A stretch of DNA of 64,000 bases, taken from Fretibacterium fastidiosum (GTDB lineage: Bacteria; Synergistota; Synergistia; Synergistales; Aminobacteriaceae). Positions within the stretch are counted from its first letter, which is position 1. Each line of letters starts with the position of its first letter. A program made the translations under genes and the position numbers. Of the stretch, positions 43,801 to 52,604 are shown piece by piece. Below the pieces are notes generated by a model that worked only from the letters and a program-made list of their open reading frames with translations, was not told the DNA's origin and ran no database searches. The DNA is taken from contig NZ_OZ209244.1 in assembly GCF_964642095.1 (NCBI RefSeq), positions 2,785,699 through 2,849,698 of the forward strand, written 5' to 3'.

Positions 43801-43888
43801 ATTCAGCACTCAATGCTGCAGGCTGCAAGCCCAGCAGCACCACACCAAGAGCTACGACACAGACAATGCCATGCAGCCATCTGCGCAT
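40847..43888 (-). CDS. Synergist-CTERM surface protein, family B1 (GLUG-like)
   Basis: 1013 residues; AAAGGAG before ATG at 43888. Signal peptide and first 70 residues close to 29984; the GLUG-like region (about 75-330) differs clearly (for example SNGAAGLTTWSDGNILNC); from about 340 onward it is almost identical again. The SPDV linker is longer by one unit (SPDVKPPVSPDIKPPVSPDV). Tail GSGGCNAGLLWGWLL to LRRRG. Confidence 0.85.
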   Translation of the reverse strand: MRRWLHGIVCVVALGVVLLGLQPAALSAELWSDVADTSWVNQHAGTESDPYLIETAEQLAGLSKLVNAGNAFRDKHILLTRDISVAGREWIPVGWMCAYGDLADFAGTLDGGGHAVTGVTISTGEHLPVSPNCFKICHSGAFLGYVAPVATVKNLVLMGAITNKYSNGAAGLTTWSDGNILNCITSFDLMGASPNNAYVAGVASLNGGGLIRNCVAYGSIKTHGAGGANYAGGILGFSYWYQGSLQNCVAMCSEITADMDAGGIVGGFSPNQSEFRYCTSAADKVKANPSYTGGIVGAYGYGWIDCYWLKVNENQPSFGLGTGKVPGGMITDPAKLPVTAVVLDAADVRTMLVGETREVHARHYPPTGDPSGVKYKWSVKGTGLSVLSGMDGPVLKVKAVSEGYHALSLSVTGVLGVPAASDDAALTPGAVLKVVNALPPATGIALGGPGHALKEGEVATLTAAIVPTDAKPEGLTWTVAKAEGQGAVDDLLLEDHGDGTAAVTLKKQYKDGASYGITVQSAGGLSAAVTVWGEALGAEPNVPGFVPIGAMLPGGAEGKRPFGTTSDQAAELISEIGAALEDFRLGGDGLLYPSRARLETVMEELGKAEGIKLSGASPFPLIALEVSKARTLAAVGFLVEGKRFRAAAPKDVVLFEARPKGTGEVFRYAESPRDYLDGHFAVQHEDGTAMPGNEPFVPDKKYGLVVYVRDGGRIDLIPAERRVAASLVLAKNTALSGPTSPDVSPDVKPPVSPDIKPPVSPDVEPPKVPEHGVAPQLPEGTDGKIIALKPELAFGKTPSESLALAAKMLADSGLEKGDLIVDRKTGQVKLNADVGWEVAEKAVSSDGFIDEAKSLPVLTATLPSGASVAAVGLEVTGSALMAEEASGVKVLKVLGPEEGELLKYAGSVSEFGDGRFTVLDGSGRIVGDLSGRGRYVLTLFIEDGGKYDLDGRANGRIVDPALLLSVEEPNASSPKPKPKPGNESKGSGGCNAGLLWGWLLLVAAVPVTLRRRG

Positions 43889-43917
43889 GGGTTCACGCTC
43901 CTTTCAAAACTATTGTT

Positions 43918-44112
43918 ACCTCCCCTGAGTTGCCTCCCCCAAACGCGCCTCTTCTTTTCGCCTCCCCTGCAAGGGGAGGTGGCGCCAAGGGCGGCGGGGG
44001 GGCCGTTCTTCACGCTCAAAAACAACCCCTCAGCCCCTACGGGGCAGCCCCCTTCCAGGGGGGCCAAAAGCCTCCCCTGCAAGGGGAGGTGTCGCCAAAG
44101 GCGACGGAGGGG
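43918..44112. repeat. Hairpin-module repeat cluster 9
   Basis: Modules P, U, P between the B1 gene start and the DUF559 gene stop; arms GGCGCC and GTCGCC/GGCGAC. Confidence 0.75.
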
Positions 44113-44475
44113 TTAGCTCCTCCCCTTCACAAAATTCTCGATATCCACACAAACTGCTTCAAAATTTTCTGCGACGTCAAGATTCGTGTAGCGTAACACC
44201 GTTATACCCAAGGATTTCAGAAATTTCGTCCGTTCGAGGTCATATTTCACAACGGCCTCGTCACAATGTTGCCCTCCATCCACCTCGATTGCCAACTTAA
44301 AGGAAGCACAGTAGAAATCCACGATAAAATTACCGACAACACGCTGCCGATAAAATTTCATGGGAAAGTCCCTCAAAAACTCGTACCACAGACGTCGTTC
44401 CTGAGGGGTCATCTCCCGGCGCAACAATCTTGCGTACCCCAAAAGGTTTTTGTTGCGAGGCAGGAGGGGCATCAT
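44113..44475 (-). CDS. DUF559 (VSR-like endonuclease fold) protein
   Basis: 120 residues from ATG at 44475 (MMPLLPRNKNLLG), with GGAAGGA upstream; the longer frame is repeat DNA. RLLRREMTPQERRLWYEFLR opens the domain; VGNFIVDFYCASFKLAIEVDGGQH carries the D...E-x-D core of the restriction-endonuclease-like fold, followed by DLERTKFLKSLGITVLRY. Such stand-alone genes are common near mobile or repeat DNA; the cellular role is not known. Confidence 0.82.
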   Translation of the reverse strand: MMPLLPRNKNLLGYARLLRREMTPQERRLWYEFLRDFPMKFYRQRVVGNFIVDFYCASFKLAIEVDGGQHCDEAVVKYDLERTKFLKSLGITVLRYTNLDVAENFEAVCVDIENFVKGRS

Positions 44476-44971
44476 ATCATTCCTTCCCATCCGTCTCTTG
44501 CTTTCCCAGCAAGGGGAGATGCCGAACGAAGTGAGGCGGAGGGGTTCGGCCAGACGACACGACTTACGGACGCCGACAGGCGGTCGGCGTCGTGTCGGTC
44601 GGCTGTGCCGAAAGAGGACAATAAATTGTCCTCTTTCGGCGTTGGCGGGAGATGTCAGACAGGCACGTCTTATGAAAAACACTCGCCGCCCCTACCCCCC
44701 TCCCCTTCGGGGCCAAAACCAACCCCTCAGTCTCGCCCCGCTGGGGCTCGCCAGCTCCCCTTCCAGGGGAGCCTAATAAACCGGGGGCCTAAAGCGTGCC
44801 TCTTTGCTTTGCCTCCCCTGAAAGGGGAGGTGCCGAACGAAGTGAGGCGGAGGGGTTGCTTTCATGCCCAAAAACAACCCCCCAGCCCCTGCGGGGCAGC
44901 CCCCCTTGCAGGGGGGCCAAGAAAACCCGCCTCCCCTGAAAGGGGAGGTGTCGCCGAAGGCGACGGAGGGG
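44476..44971. repeat. Hairpin-module repeat cluster 10
   Basis: Modules P, Q (GACACGAC/GTCGTGTC), an S variant with a different hairpin (GAAAGAGGACAATAAATTGTCCTCTTTC), T/U, P twice. The S variant keeps the flanks TGCCGAA and GGCGTTGGCGG. Confidence 0.85.
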
Positions 44972-47373
44972 TTATCCCCTCCGCCGCAGCACGACGGGAA
45001 CGGCCGCAGCGAGCAACAGCAGCCAGCCAAGGCCAGCGTTACACCCGCCACCGCCGCCGTCCTTGCTGTCAGGGCCCGGCTGATGTTCCGGGGCCGAACC
45101 GCCCGTCAGCGACAGCAACGCCAGCGGGTCCACCACCTTGCCGTTCGCCTCGCCGTCCAGGTCGTACTTCCCTCCGTCCCCGATGAACACGGTCAAAACG
45201 TACCGGCTGCGGGGCTGTAATTCATCGACAACCCGGCCGCTCCCGTCCAGCACCGTGAACCGCCCGTCGCCGAACTCCTCCGGTTTGCCCGACCATTTCA
45301 GCAGCGCTCCCGTGTCCGGCCCCGTCGCCTTCAGCAGTTTCACCTCGGACGCCTTCTTCGCCATCAGATCGGCCCCCGTTATCTCAAGACCAACCGCAGC
45401 GACGGTTGCCCCCTTCGGCAGAGAGGCCGACAACACCGGCAGCGTCCGAACCTTCTTGAGCGAAACGTCCTTCGGAAGCACCTCCCTGGCCACCTCGCGG
45501 GCCACCCGGCTCTGGAGCCTCACGACGCCCGTATCCGGGTCGAAGGTCAGGTCCTTCGCCTTCAGTCCACTGTCCGACAACGCTGCCGCAGCGTTCTTCA
45601 ACGCCGCATTCTCGCTGCCGCCGTAGAACGCGGGCTTCGACGCCCCCACGCCCGCGGGCGCGCCGTCCGGCAGCTTCGGGGCAATTCCCGTTTCCGGATC
45701 GTCCGGTACGTCAGGAAGGGTGATATCCGGGCTCACCGGCGGTTTTACATCGGGACTCAGCGGCGGTTTGATGTCGGGACTCACGTCCGGGCTTACCGGC
45801 GCGGGAACGTCGGGGCTCACGTCGGGGCTCACCGGCGGCACTGGGACGTCAGGGCTCCCAGGAACCGGGGGAACGTAATTGACCGTGACGATCACGTCGT
45901 CCGACAGGCCGGACCCGTCCACCGCCTCGGCCACCACCCGATACTCCGCACCAGAGACGGGCCTCACCAGAGCAACCGCCGCGCCAAACCCGCCGTCGGC
46001 AGGTGTCAGCTCGATGTCGTCGGCCTCCGCGGAATTGCCTGCAACGACCTCAATTCTCCATTTGGGAGGATAGGACACCGTATTCTTATCTGGATCGATC
46101 AGGGTGCGGATATTCTCCTTATGGTTTTTATTCCTCAAGACAAGGGTTTTGGGCCTCAGAGAAAGCTTTTCCATCAGGACCCGATGCACGAAGACCAAGC
46201 AGGAGGGCTTGGATACGTTCTCCTCCACCAGAGGCCCGCACTGCGCCATCACCTCGGCTGCCCCCTCCTTCAGCCCCATCATGGAGGCCGTAGCCGTCTT
46301 TCCTTCGTCCAGTTTCAGCACCCCGACCTCTGACTCCCGAAGCGACCAGGCAAAGGTCACGTTCCCGATCTGGCTGCTAACCTCCGGATAGAGCTCGACG
46401 CTCAACTCGCCCCTTTTTCGCTCCGTCAGGCCGAGCTGGGTCGGAAGAAGCGCAACGGTAACGGGCAGGTCCGCGTCCGACGGCACCCTGTCGCAGCTCA
46501 CCAATTCCACCTTTGGGGAGTTGGCCCCCAACGGGTTTTCGCCCTCCGACACCCAGAGGCAACGGACGATCTGATACTTATCTCCATACGTAGAGGCAGT
46601 CCCCGCCAATTCGCCGGCAAGCCCGCTGGTGCTGGAGACCGCACAGGCCGAGGAGCTGTTTTCAATCCTGACAAGTTTTTGAGCATGAGCGAGATGGCCC
46701 ACAAGTCCCCCTGAGACTCCAAGCTTGTTGGCCACCTTGCCCCGGGCAAAGCAGCTGCGGATATTTTTGTCCCCCAGGCCTGCAATGCCCCCAGCGCTGC
46801 TGGGGGCATCCGTTTCTCCCCACGAGGTGTTGCCGACCCCAATGTCTCCGCTGAAGACGCACTGGACGACGTCACCTCCCTTTCCTCTCCCGACGATCCC
46901 ACCGGCATAAACCACGTCGTCGCTGCCCACGTAGCGGATACTCCCCTCGGCCAGGCAGCCTTCAATGAGATCTCCGTTGACCCCGGCTATTCCGCCCAAT
47001 ATTGTTTGATAGTGGTGCGAATCCTCGTCGAGAGTGTTGATGAACTCCGAGTCCGCCCCCAGGACGACCTGCGCGCGGCAGTTCCGTATCTCGCCCCCCT
47101 GTCCAACAATCCCCCCCATGGTGGAGTCCCCATTAGCCATGCGGTCGATCGTTCCCTTGAAAGAACAATTTTCAATGGTTCCAACGCAATAACCCACCAC
47201 CCCCCCGACAATTTGATGTGCCCTTTCCAAGTGGGGGGGGTCACCTACCAAGTTGTAGGAAGCATCGGCAATAATCAGACTCTCTACAGAGCAACCCCGA
47301 ACCCTCCCTGACCACTCGACCTTCTCCACGAGCCCTCCGGTTACAGGAGAGCTGGTTAGGGTAGAGCCAGGGG
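44972..47373 (-). pseudogene. Synergist-CTERM family B2 protein, C-terminal part (out of frame with its N-terminus)
   Basis: In this frame translation runs from the C9 tract to the stop: GSTLTSSPVTGGLVEKVEW, GLUG-like repeats, Ig-like parts, the longest SPDV linker in the window (at least six SPDV/SPDI units), the conserved C-terminal domain and tail GGGGCNAGLGWLLLL to LRRRG. The first in-frame ATG is at 47329, without a ribosome site. One more or two fewer C in the 47370-47378 tract joins it to the 47356-47862 frame, giving about 963 residues like its 957-residue paralogue. Another C8 run lies at 47232-47239. Confidence 0.8.
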
Positions 47374-47862
47374 GGGGGTGGGATCGGTTAGCACAGCGCC
47401 TTTAAAGAAACAGTCCTCCACCGTCCCCTTTGAAAGAACCTTCACCAGGCCGCTTCCGGAGGAATCGCCGACCTTACGGAGGCCACGCAGCAGGGCGCCC
47501 TCCCCGGAGATGTGGCTGAAGAGCGTCGTGCGCCCCTTGACGACGTGCCCTTTTCCATCGAAGACGCCGGAGAAAGTCCCGACGGGAGTCCACTCTGCCC
47601 CGTTCAGGTCCAGGTCCGACTTCAGGCTCACCGTCTTGCCCTCGAAGGCGTTGCCCCTCTGCGTCAGTTCCACCAGCCCGGCAAACTCCTCCGGCGTGGA
47701 TATCTCGAATTCCGTCGCCTGAGGGTTGGCCGAGACGACGTCCTCGTACCAGCTTATGTCGGCGTTGTCCAGCCAGTTCGCCGCTTCTGCGGATGGCGCG
47801 GGAAGGGCAAGGAACGCCAAAAAGAATGCGGCGCAGAGGGCCCTTACTTTCATCGTTTTCAT
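47356..47862 (-). CDS. Synergist-CTERM family B2 protein, N-terminal part (phase-off frame)
   Basis: 168 residues; AAGAAGGTGA before ATG at 47862. It has the signal peptide (about 1-27, ending AEAAN) and the first GLUG-like segments (EISTPEEFAGLVEL, SGVFDGKGHVVKG), then meets the C9 tract (DPTPPLALP) and stops. Without the C-terminal part there is no sorting tail, so this product would be secreted and free. It is the 5' half of the gene described at 44972-47373. Confidence 0.8.
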   Translation of the reverse strand: MKTMKVRALCAAFFLAFLALPAPSAEAANWLDNADISWYEDVVSANPQATEFEISTPEEFAGLVELTQRGNAFEGKTVSLKSDLDLNGAEWTPVGTFSGVFDGKGHVVKGRTTLFSHISGEGALLRGLRKVGDSSGSGLVKVLSKGTVEDCFFKGAVLTDPTPPLALP

Positions 47863-47884
47863 TACTTGTCACCTTCTTTACTTT

Positions 47885-48120
47885 TTGCCTCCCCTGAAAG
47901 GGGAGGTGGTCCGAAGGACCGGAGGGGTTCAGCCAGACGACACGACTTACGGACGCCGACAGGCGGTCGGCGTCGTGTCGGTCGGCTGTGCCGAAGCAAG
48001 GCAATGGATTGCCTTGTGGAGGCGTTGGCGGGGAATGTCAGACAGGCGCGTCTTATGAAAAACACTCGCCGCCCCTACACCCCTCCCCTTCGGGGCAGCC
48101 CCCCTTGCAGGGGAGCCGAG
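47885..48120. repeat. Hairpin-module repeat cluster 11
   Basis: Modules P (GGTCC/GGACC), Q, S (CAAGGCAATGGATTGCCTTG), U. Ends next to the terminator of the 48206 gene. Confidence 0.8.
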
Positions 48121-48148
48121 ACAAAAGGAGGGCGGAAATCCGCCCTCC
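48121..48148 (-). terminator. Intrinsic terminator after family A gene 48206
   Basis: Minus strand GGAGGGCGG-ATTT-CCGCCCTCC-TTTTGT, identical to the one at 38986; about 65 bases of flank are shared too. Confidence 0.85.
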
Positions 48149-48205
48149 TCCTTTCCGTACCTTTTCCTAGAGGAAGAGAGCGATAACGCCACGTTTCCTC
48201 AAGCG

Positions 48206-49561
48206 TTATCCCCTCCGCCGCAGCGCGACGGGAACGACCGCCAGGAGCAGCAACCAGCCAAAGCCCGCGTCGCAACCGCTGCCGCCGTCCTTCTCATCCT
48301 TGGCGGCCATGGCCTGCACCGGCTCCTCCTGTGCCGTCTGAGCGGCAAAGACACTACGAAGCGACGGGATCGGCATGAAGGAGGAGATGTTGCCGCCCAA
48401 GGACACGCCGTTGGGCCCGAACACCATATTCGCGGTGCCGTTCGCAGGCAGCGTATAGCGGCGAAGGTTCTTTCCCGCGGCCATCCAGAGGTACTGTCCG
48501 TCCTGGACCATCCCCAGCCGCCAGCCGCCGGAAAATGAGACCGTGTCGACCCGATGCGCTCTGCCCAGCGACCCCAGGGAGGCGACGGGGACCGCGTAAA
48601 GCCGGACCTCGCCCCCTATCCACGAAGCGTTCCAGCTCACAGCCTGCACATAGGCGGTGCTGCCGACGATCACGATGGAGGTGAAGTGGTGCCTCCAGCC
48701 CGTCTCGCGACCGGCGACCTGCGAACCGGTGACGCAGGTGGTGTGGCTCAGGTTGTTCAGGTTCACGGATTCGATCATGGAATCGGGATTGTAATTGGGG
48801 GCCGTGGGCTGCGACCCACCCCAGGCAGCGATGTAGAGGGTCCCGCCGCTCAGGCAGGTGGCACCGAGAGTGCCGCCGTCGGTGTTCTTTCCGTACAGGT
48901 CGATCGCCCTGACCTGTCCCAGCTCCGCGTTGAGCTTCACCAGCCTGCTTGGGTTGTAGACGAAGTTGGGGTAACTCCCCGTCTGGGACGTGAAGAGCGC
49001 GTAAAGGAAATTGCCGTAGGACACCAGGGCCTCCCCGTGCCCGTCGCCCGACGGAGGGTTGTACTCGTAAACATGATCCATGTCGGGGGTATAAGTGCTG
49101 CCCGACATCCCGATCCGCGCCACCCTGGCCTTGGTGTTCTGCGCATTCGCCTTCCCCATGTAGGATGTGCCGTAGAGGTAGCTGCCCTTGGAGACCATGC
49201 TGCGGATGTTGGGCAGGTAGGGATGTCCCGTCAGCACCGGCAACGTGCTTATGAATCTGGGATCATAGACCTGGATGACGTCCGGCTGTACGCCGTCGAA
49301 CGTCTGGCAGAGGGTGACGGCCACCCGCTCCTGGTTCGCGTTCTTGAAGGGAAAGATCCCCTGTCCGTACTTTCCTCCGATATCCCTGGAGAGGGTATAG
49401 ACTCTATACCCCGAGATCTTCCCAAGACGCGCGTTGTTGAACAGATCGTCCTGAGCCGTGAACAGCAGGTTTGCCGCCGCCACGGGCATAGCCGACAGGA
49501 CGAGGACCGCTGTTACAAGCAGCATCCCGGAAAACCAGCGCTTCATCGTCTTGCGATACAT
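48206..49561 (-). CDS. Synergist-CTERM surface protein, family A
   Basis: 451 residues from ATG at 49561 (MYRKTMKRWFSG); AGGAGGT upstream. Signal peptide to about 30, then NLLFTAQDDLFNNARLGKIS and propeller-like segments (GGTLYIAAWGGSQP, VGSTAYVQAVSW, GQYLWMAAGKNL). Tail GGSGCDAGFGWLLLL to LRRRG. More divergent from 33367 and 39072 in the N-terminal 300 residues, yet with the same last 60 residues as 39072. Confidence 0.83.
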   Translation of the reverse strand: MYRKTMKRWFSGMLLVTAVLVLSAMPVAAANLLFTAQDDLFNNARLGKISGYRVYTLSRDIGGKYGQGIFPFKNANQERVAVTLCQTFDGVQPDVIQVYDPRFISTLPVLTGHPYLPNIRSMVSKGSYLYGTSYMGKANAQNTKARVARIGMSGSTYTPDMDHVYEYNPPSGDGHGEALVSYGNFLYALFTSQTGSYPNFVYNPSRLVKLNAELGQVRAIDLYGKNTDGGTLGATCLSGGTLYIAAWGGSQPTAPNYNPDSMIESVNLNNLSHTTCVTGSQVAGRETGWRHHFTSIVIVGSTAYVQAVSWNASWIGGEVRLYAVPVASLGSLGRAHRVDTVSFSGGWRLGMVQDGQYLWMAAGKNLRRYTLPANGTANMVFGPNGVSLGGNISSFMPIPSLRSVFAAQTAQEEPVQAMAAKDEKDGGSGCDAGFGWLLLLAVVPVALRRRG

Positions 49562-49667
49562 AACTTTACCTCCTCGCTGAAATGATTCCCGATGTTCCGA
49601 CGGACCACCGCGCACGCGAAGTTCCACAACCTGTGCGTTCTCCTTTTCTGCATCACCTCCTCCCCAC

Positions 49668-50150
49668 AACACCCCCCAGCTTCGCTACCGCTCAGCAGCC
49701 CCCCTTGCAGGGGGGCCTAAAGCCTCCCCTGAAAGGGGAGGTGGCCCAAAGGGCCGGAGGGGCTGTCCTTCACGCTCAACAACACCCCCCAGCTTCGCTA
49801 CCGCTCAGCAGCCCCCCTTGCAGGGGGGCCTAAAGCCTCCCCTGAAAGGGGAGGTGGCCCAAAGGGCCGGAGGGGTTGTCCTTCACGTTCAACAACACCC
49901 CCCAGCTTCGCTACCGCTCAGCAGCCCCCCTTGCAGGGGGGCCTAAAGCCTCCCCTGAAAGGGGAGGTGGCCCAAAGGGCCGGAGGGGTTGCTCTCTCAC
50001 CCATCAACAACCCCTCAGGCTCGCCCCGCTGGGGCTCGCAAGCTCCCCTTCCAGGGGAGCCTAATAAACCGGGGGCCTAAAGCGCGCCTCTTCTTTTTGC
50101 CTCCCCTGAAAGGGGAGGTGCCGAACGAAAGTGAGGCGGAGGGGTTGTCG
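49668..50150. repeat. Hairpin-module repeat cluster 12 with near-identical units
   Basis: Three consecutive units of about 125 bases, each holding CCCCCCAGCTTCGCTACCGCTCAGCAG, U and P (GGCCC-AAA-GGGCC), then U and P again. No gene in 49562-50240. Confidence 0.85.
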
Positions 50151-50240
50151 TCTGCGCCTCGCCAACGCAAACTGTTGCGTTGGCGAGATAGCGACCGACA
50201 CAGCATCGCAGCCTGACGGCCGCGGAAAGCTGGTCGTCTG

Positions 50241-52226
50241 CTAGAACGTCCAGATCAGCGAGACGTAGAACGTCCGGCCCTGGAGCGGGTACCACAACAT
50301 GCGCTCCGGCCCCGTCCCCACCGCAAAGAGCTTCAGGTCCGGCCCCTTGTCGAAGAGGTCGTCCACCCCCAGAACCAGCTTCAGGTTCTCCTTGGGCTGC
50401 CAGCGGACGCCCAGCCCGGCGGTCAGCAGGTCCGTCCAGCCCACCTCGCCCTGCATGTCGTAGTAGTTCCTGCCCACGTAGCGCAGCTCCGCAAAGGCCG
50501 AGGACCGCTCCCACTTCCGGGTCGCCCTCAGCAGCCCCTCCCACTCGGGCCGGTTCGCCAGAGGGTCACCGTCCATGTAGCCCGGCGTCTCGTTCTTCGG
50601 GTCCATCCAGGTGGCGGCCAGGTAGAGGGCCCACTTCGCCCACTCCGCACTCACCTCCAGCTCCGTCCCGATCACCCTGGCCTTTCCGATGTTCACGTAC
50701 TGGGCAAACCGGGGGTTGGTCATCAGGTAGTCGATCAGGTCGTCCGAGTGGCGGCCGAAGGCCGTCAACTCCGCCGTGGCCTCCCCGCCCCACAGCTGCC
50801 CCTTCCAGGCCAACCCGACGTCCCACTGCGTCCCGCTCTCCCACCTCAGGCTGGGGTTGGGGATGACGAACGCCCCGTCCCCGTAGAGCTCGTAGAGGTT
50901 CGGGGCCCGGTTGTACGTGCCGCCCGTCAGTTTCAGGGTCCACTCCCGGCTCATCCTCCAGTCCAGCGCCGCCCCCCACGAGAACTCCGTGCGGCCGTCG
51001 GCGGCGTTCCAGCGTACCACCGGGGTCAGCCAGAGGTCGTCCCCTCTGCCCAGCCCGATGGTGTCCTGGACCTGGGCGTTCCAACTGTAGCGGTTGTGCT
51101 CCCGAAATCCGCGCATCTTCTTCACGACGTCCCCGTCCGTGTTCAGGGTCTCGTCGTAGTAGTTCCAGAGGAACTCCAGCAGGTGGTGGTCCCCGACGGG
51201 CAGCGCGCCGTCCAGGGCGAAGCTCAGGCGGTCCGTGTCGTAGCGGTTGTGCTGCTCGCCCCAGCCCCCGATCGTGTCCGCGGGATCGTCGTACCTCTTG
51301 CTCTGCCCCAGGTACTCCGCGCGGAACCCCCATTCCAGGTCGCCCCAGGTCTGGCGCCGCGCCAGGACCACGTTCCACTGATCGACGCGGAAGTCCGCGC
51401 CCCGCGGGCTCTCCGGCTTGTCCGCTCCGGGGGCCGGGTAAGGCAGCGCGCGGTCGTTCCGTTTCCAGCCGCCCTCGACGCGCCAGTGGTCGTCGTTCCA
51501 CTTCAGCAGCACGTCCGTGTTTGCATAACGGTTGTTCTCGCGATCCGCCTCGTAGTCGTCGGTCGGAGTGTAGGGAGTGTTGTTGTCGTTGGGATATCTG
51601 AAATCGCCGTCGGTGCGGTCGTGGTTGAGGCCCAGAAACAGGCTGCCGCCGCCAAGCGGTGCGTCCCAGGCCAGGCCGGCCCGTGCCCGTCCCCAGGAGC
51701 CCGCTCCAAGCGAGAGGGTCCCGCCGGACTTTTCGGGCTTCTTCGTGACGATGTTGATGACGCCGCCCATGGAGGCCCCTCCGAACCGGGAGGGAATGTA
51801 GCCGCGGTAGACCTCGATGCGCTCGACGTTCTCGACGGGGATCGTGGAGAGGTCCACCGCCGCCTCGCTGCCCAGGTTCATCAGGACCCCGTCCACGTAG
51901 ACCGCCACCTGCGCGGCGCTGCTGCCGCGGATGGAGGCCACCGTATAGGCCCCGCGCCCCTTGGTCTCCACGACGTGGAGGCCCGGAACCTGCTTCAGGA
52001 GCTCCGGAAGGTTCTTCTGCTCCCCCTTCATCTCCTGGGGGCGCACCACCGTCACCGATCCGGGGGAGAGGAGCAGCTTGTCCTCGTCCTCCACGGGGGG
52101 AGCGACGACCCGCTCCTCGGGGAGCTCCGTCGTCCCCAGGGCAGGACCCACGGCCCCCAGCACGAAAACGGGGGTAAGCGCAAAGAGCAAAAGGACAAAG
52201 GCAGGGGAAGGGGGTCCGACCTTCAT
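50241..52226 (-). CDS. btuB: TonB-dependent outer-membrane receptor, probable vitamin B12 (BtuB-like)
   Basis: 661 residues from ATG at 52226, preceded by GAGGAG; the longer frame crosses the riboswitch. Signal peptide (about 1-31), then a plug domain: LLLSPGSVTVVRPQEM, LPELLKQVPGLHVVETKGRG, SIRGSSAAQVAVYVDGVLMN, PSRFGGASMGGVINIVTKKP. A 22-strand barrel-type region follows, ending in aromatic FYVSLIWTF as expected for BAM recognition. The cobalamin riboswitch directly upstream indicates corrinoid uptake; energy would come from the tonB-exbBD genes at 53313-55107. Confidence 0.88.
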   Translation of the reverse strand: MKVGPPSPAFVLLLFALTPVFVLGAVGPALGTTELPEERVVAPPVEDEDKLLLSPGSVTVVRPQEMKGEQKNLPELLKQVPGLHVVETKGRGAYTVASIRGSSAAQVAVYVDGVLMNLGSEAAVDLSTIPVENVERIEVYRGYIPSRFGGASMGGVINIVTKKPEKSGGTLSLGAGSWGRARAGLAWDAPLGGGSLFLGLNHDRTDGDFRYPNDNNTPYTPTDDYEADRENNRYANTDVLLKWNDDHWRVEGGWKRNDRALPYPAPGADKPESPRGADFRVDQWNVVLARRQTWGDLEWGFRAEYLGQSKRYDDPADTIGGWGEQHNRYDTDRLSFALDGALPVGDHHLLEFLWNYYDETLNTDGDVVKKMRGFREHNRYSWNAQVQDTIGLGRGDDLWLTPVVRWNAADGRTEFSWGAALDWRMSREWTLKLTGGTYNRAPNLYELYGDGAFVIPNPSLRWESGTQWDVGLAWKGQLWGGEATAELTAFGRHSDDLIDYLMTNPRFAQYVNIGKARVIGTELEVSAEWAKWALYLAATWMDPKNETPGYMDGDPLANRPEWEGLLRATRKWERSSAFAELRYVGRNYYDMQGEVGWTDLLTAGLGVRWQPKENLKLVLGVDDLFDKGPDLKLFAVGTGPERMLWYPLQGRTFYVSLIWTF

Positions 52227-52339
52227 CGGCGCGCATCTCCTCTCTCCATTTAGACAACAGGAGGAGCCCCTCGAGGACTCCTCCCACATACCCGACTCCA
52301 GAAACACATTGCCGACACCCGTCCCCCGAGGCGTTCGGC

Positions 52340-52510
52340 AAAACGGACGTTCGGCAGGTCTCCTGGCTTGCGGTCCTCCTACTCCCGAGCCTTCTCGTCC
52401 CGGCCACAGCCGGAGAACAATGGCATCCATCGGTTTCGTCGCGCTCACAGTGGCGGGGCCGTTCCGGATTCGCACCGGATTCCCTGCGCCGAACTCCACG
52501 TGAAGATTCA
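52340..52510 (-). promoter_or_regulatory. Cobalamin riboswitch
   Basis: Minus strand shows GGGAATCCGGTGCGAATCC, GCCCCGCCACTGTGAGC and, 3', GCCAGGAGACCTGCC, the conserved B12-box elements in correct order. It controls the receptor gene starting at 52226; binding of adenosylcobalamin would reduce expression. The 52227-52339 part can hold the expression platform, which I did not fold. Confidence 0.93.
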
Positions 52511-52528
52511 TGTGCAAATCGCAATAGT

Positions 52529-52534
52529 ATTATA
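52529..52534 (-). promoter_or_regulatory. -10 element upstream of the cobalamin riboswitch
   Basis: Minus strand TATAAT in GCGGTATAATAC, about 20 bases before the riboswitch core. No good -35 at 16-18 bases, so the -35 call is left open. Confidence 0.6.
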
Positions 52535-52604
52535 CCGCAAAAAGACGATGTAATTCTTCTATAAAGTGGAAATGCCGATACCAATTTGCGTTTAATTTTA
52601 AGAA

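Noticed and set aside
50566..52584. A 672-residue minus-strand frame over the receptor gene
   Set aside because: Out of frame with the clear TonB-receptor motifs; Arg/Gly-rich shadow.
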